This document shows, piece by piece, positions 58,590 through 64,000 of a stretch of 64,000 nucleotides of DNA. Origin of the DNA: Zygnema cylindricum (lineage: Eukaryota > Streptophyta > Zygnematophyceae > Zygnematales > Zygnemataceae). The notes beneath the pieces are model-generated. The model did not search any database and was not told the DNA's origin. It worked only from the letters and a program-made list of their open reading frames with translations. Each line of letters starts with the position of its first letter. Positions within the stretch are counted from its first letter, which is position 1. The stretch covers positions 1 through 64,000 of the forward strand of contig JBBHKE010001095.1 in assembly GCA_037447655.1 (NCBI GenBank), written 5' to 3'. The translations under genes were made by a program, and so were the position numbers.

Positions 58590-60116
58590 AGGTCCATAGG
58601 TTTGACTCACAACAGAAATATTATTCCCCTAAAAAAACAACCAACCATGATAACGACACGAAGTGGAAGAAGGAAATAATAGGGCATACACAAACATGCA
58701 GTACAAGGGAGTTACAATCAAATATAAAAAATATTCGATAACAAAAATTCAATTACAAACAGTAGGAAAATGCGACACATAAATTAGGCAACCGGGGATT
58801 GCAATATGAAGGTAAGGACAATGGTTAAAGCTCTTACTTGTACGATACACCCCCGTAAAGTGTTGCGAGAACTTTTTAATAGTCCTCGGGGCTAGCAGTT
58901 GCTTTCCATTCTTGTGACAATCTGCGATCATCCAATTGATTACTCGAAGTCGAGTAATCTTCGTTGAAACTTGCTGAAGTTTTCGGACCGACACCGAGAC
59001 ATTCCCGTATTTATCACACGGTGAGTCCAGATTTCTTGTAATAGCACCTTCCACGAGGGGATCCACATCGCGTGATTCCAGTTCTTCATTCGGTGGGTCG
59101 GGTCCTTGGGTTTCCATGTCCTCTTCGGCAAGAGGTGGCACTAATCCATCTGTAGCTGTGTTTTTCGACCCAAAAAAGGTGGTAATATGGGAAGTAATGG
59201 GCCACATATTTGCAAATATAAAAAAAATGTCTTGACAGAAAAAGGATGCAAAAGCCTAGGTAAATGGAGAATGTGGTAAGAGAGTGCCATTGTTGGACTG
59301 AACGCCGGATATATATACCAAATAAAAAAAAAACATTTGGGACAAAAAGGAGGGAAACCTTTCCTCGTACTTTCGGTTTTCAAAATTTGAAATTTAATAT
59401 TTGGCGTGTCAGTGGGTTAACCCAATATTTTAGACGTCAGAGAAAGCGGGAAAGTTTCAAAAAAATTGTCAGTTTTGAGGGAGGGAGGCGAAGGACGATT
59501 TTCATGAAAGAGCCATGGTAACTGTTTGCTCCTAATTGTATGTATGGATCGTTTTTGGAATGGTGGCGGGTATGACAGGCGGTTTTTGTCACGTCGTGTT
59601 GGAGCCGTAAAGTTTGCGTGGATATAAAATTGAACACGTGTAATTTTAGGCGACCAATCAATATAAGCTTGAGACGAGGTGTTTGCTGTGATTGTACATT
59701 TTGGACCAATTTAGAATTACGGTTTACTCTAATACGTCATAACATTTACGCTAATACCGGTCACAAACCGTAGAGACAAACAGAAGTGCAACCATTTTAG
59801 AGTTAACACACATATTAGCATAAATTCACTCTAATTAAACAAAACATCGCGACATTATTAGCGTAAAGAACCCTTATTAACGTACATTATCGAGGTACAA
59901 CGGACAAGCGACCAACTTTTTATACAACAAACGTTACTTTAACATTACAACAGTACAAATTACACTTCTTACAACTGGACAAAAAATACAAACTTTACGG
60001 CGTAGCGCCGACGCTTTACTGTGATAAAATAGTGTGACATGTACGTATGAATGTTTTACGTGACGGCGTACGATTTAAAAATAATTGTACGGGTATAATT
60101 ATTAGTGTTTACATGA

Positions 60117-60279
60117 TTGCGACCGACTTTTATTTGTTTCAAAGACCCAAATTAGCATTAGTAAACAATTAGAATGTATGTTTTTTTCCAAAATTTTCAA
60201 ATTCTTAATTAGTGTACACCACGCTAAATAATAGTATACGCTAATCAAACGTACACGCTAATAGCGATTGGCTGTGTAG
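60117..60279. mobile_element. Right-end fragment of the CACCGC-end MITE
   Basis: Matches 30985-31141 closely (GCGACCGAC, CAATTAGAATGTATG, CCAAAATTTTCAAATTCTTA, GATTGGCTGTGTAG). The left half is not recognisable. Confidence 0.7.
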
Positions 60280-60420
60280 AAACGGATTAAGGGCAAGGTT
60301 CCATTAGGGGAAAAATGACGTTGTTTACTGAAAGCCGTACTGTTTCGTACAGTGCCTTACCAAAGAAAAAATAATGTCAGAAAAACAAGGTTACTGAATG
60401 AGGGATTTGATTCTCCACGT

Positions 60421-60708
60421 TTATGGGCGTAAACGTGGACCGTCGGATGCATTATCAGATACGCCGTCGTCTGACACTTTCAGTTCGCAATAAGTGACCC
60501 GGAGTAGGTCAATTCTCAGCGCCTGAACGAATACCGTCGTGCCTCGTGGAAAAGTGAACAAATATCCACGACGACCGCGCGACCAGATGGGTACACGTCG
60601 CATATGACATTTGCCTTCCGCTAGGGAGGATGCGAGGCCACCGGAAGCCGCAAGAATATCTTTGACGGGAGATATTGTTTCACGCTTCTGTTGGTATCCA
60701 CTAACCAT
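60421..60708 (-). CDS. Hypothetical short protein or exon
   Basis: A 95-codon frame starting MVSGYQQKRETISPVKD, of mixed, non-repetitive composition (IWSRGRRGYLFTFPRG, LLRVTYCELKVSDDG). It lies between MITE fragments. No family, splice context or promoter was recognised; chance is a real possibility. Confidence 0.25.
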   Translation of the reverse strand: MVSGYQQKRETISPVKDILAASGGLASSLAEGKCHMRRVPIWSRGRRGYLFTFPRGTTVFVQALRIDLLRVTYCELKVSDDGVSDNASDGPRLRP

Positions 60709-61011
60709 TCTGACATTTTCGTACGCTTTTACATATCTTACGTTTCGTCCGCCCGTACATATTTAATTCAATACGTCGTACAAGTCACTTTTCACCTTTC
60801 GCTGGTACAAATATGTGGTCACAATTTGCTCTCAGAGATTCTTTGAAGATTACCAGAATCGTATTCATCTATTACGTGAACCAATCAAAATGTGCCACGC
60901 AAAACAAATGTCGGTTACTGACCCGACACAATGGAGCGATCGCCTCAGTAAACGAATTTTTGACGTTTACAGAGAGCGCCTAATGGAACAACGCTCTAAT
61001 ACGTGAAGGAG

Positions 61012-61117
61012 TACATGCAACTCCTACGACAAATTGTGATGCTCCTATTGGTCCCCGTGTACAAAAACGACAAGCACTTGGCAACCAAAGGGCAAAGCAC
61101 CGGGTCGCCCGCGACGA
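61012..61117 (+). repeat. Single-ended copy of the CTGTACAAAAAC-TIR element
   Basis: Matches 15926-16035 and the left terminal repeat of the element at 48737 (GTACAAAAACGACAAGCAC, GCAAAGCACCGGGTCGCC). Confidence 0.65.
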
Positions 61118-61476
61118 ATTACTGTAGCGTACACTACGGTAATAGTGATTGGCGGTGAACTGTTTTGATTTTGTCAACTCGACAACGTGGCATGGTGTGA
61201 CGCGATAGTACTTGCCGCTCCGGACAATTGCGTTTGGGAATCCAAACTTCAAGCCAAAATGAAAAGTACGATGTTGTACGTTATTGGGCCGACATTTGTA
61301 TCTCGACCGTTTGACGTGACGCGATCTATCATCGACGACACTTTTTCCTGTTTCCAAACGATACATTTTGTTGGCGGTACGGCAAAATTTATCGTTAAGG
61401 GTGTACTGCGGAAGTTACACGATCGGTTTCGAAACGTTACATTGTGCCGGCGGTACAGAATTTTTTTATTAACGTC

Positions 61477-61779
61477 TTATTTTAGAAGTTTGACGTTTGG
61501 TTCTACAATTGTCAGTTCGTAGATTGTCTTTCGGTCCTGTCTTTCTACTGCTGTCATGTTAAAAATATTCTTCTTCGACGACTCAGACTCTTTTCTCACT
61601 GTTGCTAATTTCTCCTCTATTTTTTTCGTAAATTTCTTCTCCAATTCCGTCGTCGGCAGCGATGTTTTCTCTTTCACCATTTTCATCGCAGTCAAACTTA
61701 TTTTGTTTTTCAAAACCTTTCCCTCTCCCTCCCTCACTCTGTTAGATTTCCTAGAAATCTGGGATTCGGCATGTCCCAC
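61477..61779 (-). CDS. Hypothetical charged helical frame
   Basis: 100 codons, Lys/Glu/Ser/Thr-rich with coiled-coil character (ELEKKFTKKIEEKLATVRKE) and a non-repetitive end (RKTIYELTIVEPNVKLLK). It starts beside the tRNA-like sequence. No family recognised. Confidence 0.28.
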   Translation of the reverse strand: MGHAESQISRKSNRVREGEGKVLKNKISLTAMKMVKEKTSLPTTELEKKFTKKIEEKLATVRKESESSKKNIFNMTAVERQDRKTIYELTIVEPNVKLLK

Positions 61780-61792
61780 ACTTGGGAAAAGT

Positions 61793-61862
61793 GAGCGGGC
61801 CAGGGTTCGATCCTGGGACCTTTCACTTCAGCTGCGAACGCACACCACTGTGCCACCAGCTC
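61793..61862 (-). tRNA. tRNA-like cloverleaf, probable tRNA pseudogene or SINE head
   Basis: On the minus strand 70 bases fold as a tRNA. The acceptor is GAGCTGG against CCCGCTC (6 of 7 pairs), D stem GCAC/GTGC around AGTGGT, anticodon stem TTCGC/GTGAA with loop AGCTGAA (CTG at the anticodon position), T stem CCAGG/CCTGG with loop ATCGAAC. The A box is TGGCACAGTGGTGTG. U33 is replaced by G and the first T of the T loop by A, so a working tRNA-Gln is unlikely. No intron or CCA. Confidence 0.5.
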
Positions 61863-62099
61863 GATGTTGAGACTGGCGGGTCCGTACCCATTTATTACGG
61901 GCGGCTCGAGTATGGATATTTCCATATTCTACCCCGTATTGGACCGGCTTCACGTGCCAATCCAACACACTCCCTCCTCTCTCGCCCTCCTCTCTCGCTT
62001 CCGCTTTTTCCTCTCTAACCTCTCCCTCAAATTTCCCTCTCCCTCTCCCCTTTCATATTTAATGATGTCCATCTGGGTGTGTGGCCACCGTACGATGTG

Positions 62100-63189
62100 A
62101 GGACCTTGTGCCTAAAATTTAGAGGAATTTCCTCAGTCAGAGGTAAAGGTATATGCTCCTTGTAACTTCTCTGGGAAATGTTTATATTGCCACTTTGAGC
62201 TCATAATGTCTTTTTCCATGTTTTTATTGTTTTTTTTTATGTTTTTTGTTCCATAATGAAAACTAATAGAAGATTTTGTGAAGGCCATGTAATGATGTCT
62301 TATGATGCGATGCATATGTTGTAATTTTTTTTTTCACAAGGTATTGCATATGTTTATGTGTTGCATATATTTATGTGGCAAGGTGAATTTTATCACGAAG
62401 GATCAATTTTTATAAGTTTCTAGTAACGAAAACATTCTCGAGCGAATCATTTTGTTTTCGGTAAACTACAAAAAAATGTCAAAGAAGGCCATGTCTCTGT
62501 TTGACATATACTTGATAGTTGCAACAAGAAATCTCATCGACTTTTTTTTTAATTTTCCACAAGTTATTTTGGAATGTAGCACCTTGATTTGCAATTATTG
62601 CCTGTATTTATCGATAACACTTTGTCACTAGGTCAGTTGAGGTCAGTTTCGTGCTTTAGTACCCTGCTTGTTGCTTTTATAATTATTGAGCTATCGGTGT
62701 TCACACTCAACCATAATCATCTATATATATATTTTTTTATCGCAACGCGGTTCATTGTGGGTGATTGACTAAAGAGTGCCGTTAACACCGCTAACACTAA
62801 TTTATGGTTGTAGGTCGAAAATAAACGTACTCAAATTGGTGTGGATTATCTCACATAGCAATGGGCATTGTATTCTCTAGCTTATTGACCGATACTTTGA
62901 TTTTATGAGATGATGGTTCCTAGAGAAACTAAAAAGAGGTAATGATTCTCACATCCGATCATCAAAGCCGAAAAACTAAAATTGTGGTGAGAGATGTAGA
63001 CGTGCGTTTACCACCTCTTGTTAATTGGGGAAGACATACACTTAATATTTGGTGTTTTCCTGAGTTTTTGGGTGGTGAGTTTGACTTTCAAAACTGAACT
63101 CTCTTGCTCTCTTCGAAGTCGACATGGGGGAAGGAGTATTTCTATTCTTCTTCCTCCCCATGCGCTCTCTCTTTAACTCCGAAGAACTA
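62100..63189. other. No gene seen; probably interior of a reverse-oriented LTR element
   Basis: AT-rich with no gag or pol motif. If the primer binding site at 63190 is real, this is the internal region of a non-autonomous element read on the minus strand. Confidence 0.3.
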
Positions 63190-64000
63190 GCTCCGATACC
63201 AATTGTAGGAACTTAAGCAAAAGAGTTTCCCTTAAAATAATTCATAAAACATAAATCATTACACAGCAGAAGCTCATAAAAGACAAGAGGAATATTCAGC
63301 CAAAAAGGAATTTTAAGTGTTCTTGGCCGAAGCCTCTTTACATCATGTCTCTTCTCTCTTCTCTCTCTTCACTCTTCTCTTTAAATAATCTCTACTCCAA
63401 TATAAATCCTCTATGATTAATTGGTTGATTAATTAATCCTCTGCACATGTACACTGCTTCCTATATATACTCGCTACTCTACACTAAGAGACAACAAGAT
63501 AAGATAAGTAGAACTTAGCGTAGCGACGAAGTCTGTCCCTAGCTGACTGTGCACTCTTCAATGAAAATTCCACGAAGGAAGGCGCACGCGCTTTCTTCCT
63601 TCGAAACAACAAACTCCAAACGTTGACTTAACACGTGTCGTTTCACAAGTACACCTGCACGCAAAATCAAACATCTGTACATGAAGACAAAAGTCACGCG
63701 AAACGAAACAGTATGTTTCGTTCGCGGACGCTTCAAAATTAGTACCACGAAACTTACATCGTACGTTTCGTATGATGACGTGGTACTTCACGTCAACAAT
63801 TAAATGTTGGTATGACGCTTCGCGGAAATACTGCGAAACGACAATAATCCAACAATTTTAACATTTATATCTAACTGTAATAATGTGTTAATTATTAGTG
63901 TTAACGAACTATTACATTATATTTTTTATAACAATTTACATTATATTTATCTTAACAGTTAAAATTAACTGTTATATTATACATATTAGAATAGTTGTAT
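63190..64000 (-). mobile_element. Edge of a reverse-oriented LTR element with Met-tRNA primer site
   Basis: On the minus strand TGGTATCGGAGC (63201-63190) is identical to the primer binding site of the two copia copies. The sequence before it ends TTCCTACA, a proper CA end for an LTR starting at about 63204 and running off the window. The LTR sequence does not match the 644-bp LTR, so this is a different family. No second LTR was found in the window. Confidence 0.45.

Larger units (their letters stand above)
52779..59207 (-). pseudogene. DDE-type (pogo/Tigger-like, DDE_1) transposase, intron-containing, damaged
   Basis: Exons in transcript order are 59207-58838 (acidic start MWPITSHITTFFGS, then a basic helical segment with RVINWMIADCHKNGKQLL; donor GTAAGA), 54588-54109 (YQKARRWWVERV onward; ITRRWIQRFFENHSIVARAQKG resembles a CENP-B/HTH domain), 53979-53728 (first catalytic Asp in NIDETHLIVN) and 53484-52779 (TGPKGWNDKTVFPQW, second Asp in IIFLDNCGEHN, third in AAHLVQPVDS, tail). 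All junction phases agree. Lesions in the last exon are TAA at 53402-53404, a frame change near 53175, and TAA at 53043-53045. The order of motifs matches DDE_1 transposases (DET, LDNCxxH, LQPLD). The first intron is 4.2 kb and contains another coding unit. No terminal inverted repeats could be fixed with confidence. Confidence 0.78.

Noticed and set aside
1-64000. CRISPR arrays, bacterial operons, ribosomal RNA genes
   Set aside because: No regularly spaced identical repeats with unique spacers, no prokaryotic gene layout and no rRNA sequence seen; introns show the DNA is nuclear eukaryotic.

Overview
The window looks like nuclear DNA of a plant-lineage (streptophyte) eukaryote, most plausibly a charophyte green alga. 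The reasons are spliceosomal introns with GT/AG borders in every recognisable gene, a PAT10-type DHHC S-acyltransferase, a plant/fungal-type sterol C5-desaturase, an LEA-type protein, an RLK/Pelle-type kinase, Ty1/copia elements primed by initiator Met tRNA, and a repeat content far above the gene content. The species is an inference. A run of ten N at 46903-46912 is an assembly gap.

Layout. 1-10.8 kb: two convergent genes made of short phase-0 exons encoding amphipathic, Lys/Glu/Ala-rich proteins (an LEA-like gene on + and a partial relative on -), lying between two inverted copies of one dispersed repeat. 10.9-21.7 kb: two decayed Ty1/copia copies in the same orientation, both broken inside the reverse transcriptase, separated by several terminal-inverted-repeat elements. 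23.4-28.5 kb (-): a kinase pseudogene whose parts suggest an N-terminal pseudokinase domain, a canonical kinase domain and a C-terminal coiled coil. 30.6-31.7 kb: two MITE-like elements. 32.2-34.7 kb (+): a sterol C5-desaturase gene with one in-frame stop at a conserved position; its last exon is flanked by decaying tandem copies of its own two ends. 38.4-44.6 kb (-): an apparently intact PAT10-like S-acyltransferase, assembled here over nine exons with consistent splice phases and lacking only its first exon(s). 46.3-50.4 kb: nested and abutting MITEs, dispersed repeats, the gap and one orphan exon. 50.8-51.5 kb: a pyrimidine minisatellite. 52.3-59.2 kb (-): a DDE-type transposase pseudogene whose 4.2-kb first intron holds a second protein-coding unit and two arrays of short palindromes; a third array lies just beyond the 3' end. 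60-64 kb: repeat fragments, tRNA-like sequences and the edge of another LTR element.

The host genes do not form a pathway: desiccation-type protection (LEA), sterol synthesis, protein S-acylation and signalling. What unites the window is its DNA architecture: long polypurine/polypyrimidine tracts with fixed polarity relative to transcription, tandem duplication of exon borders, and TA-flanked short transposons that target each other. All function calls rest on motifs read by eye; no database search was possible.
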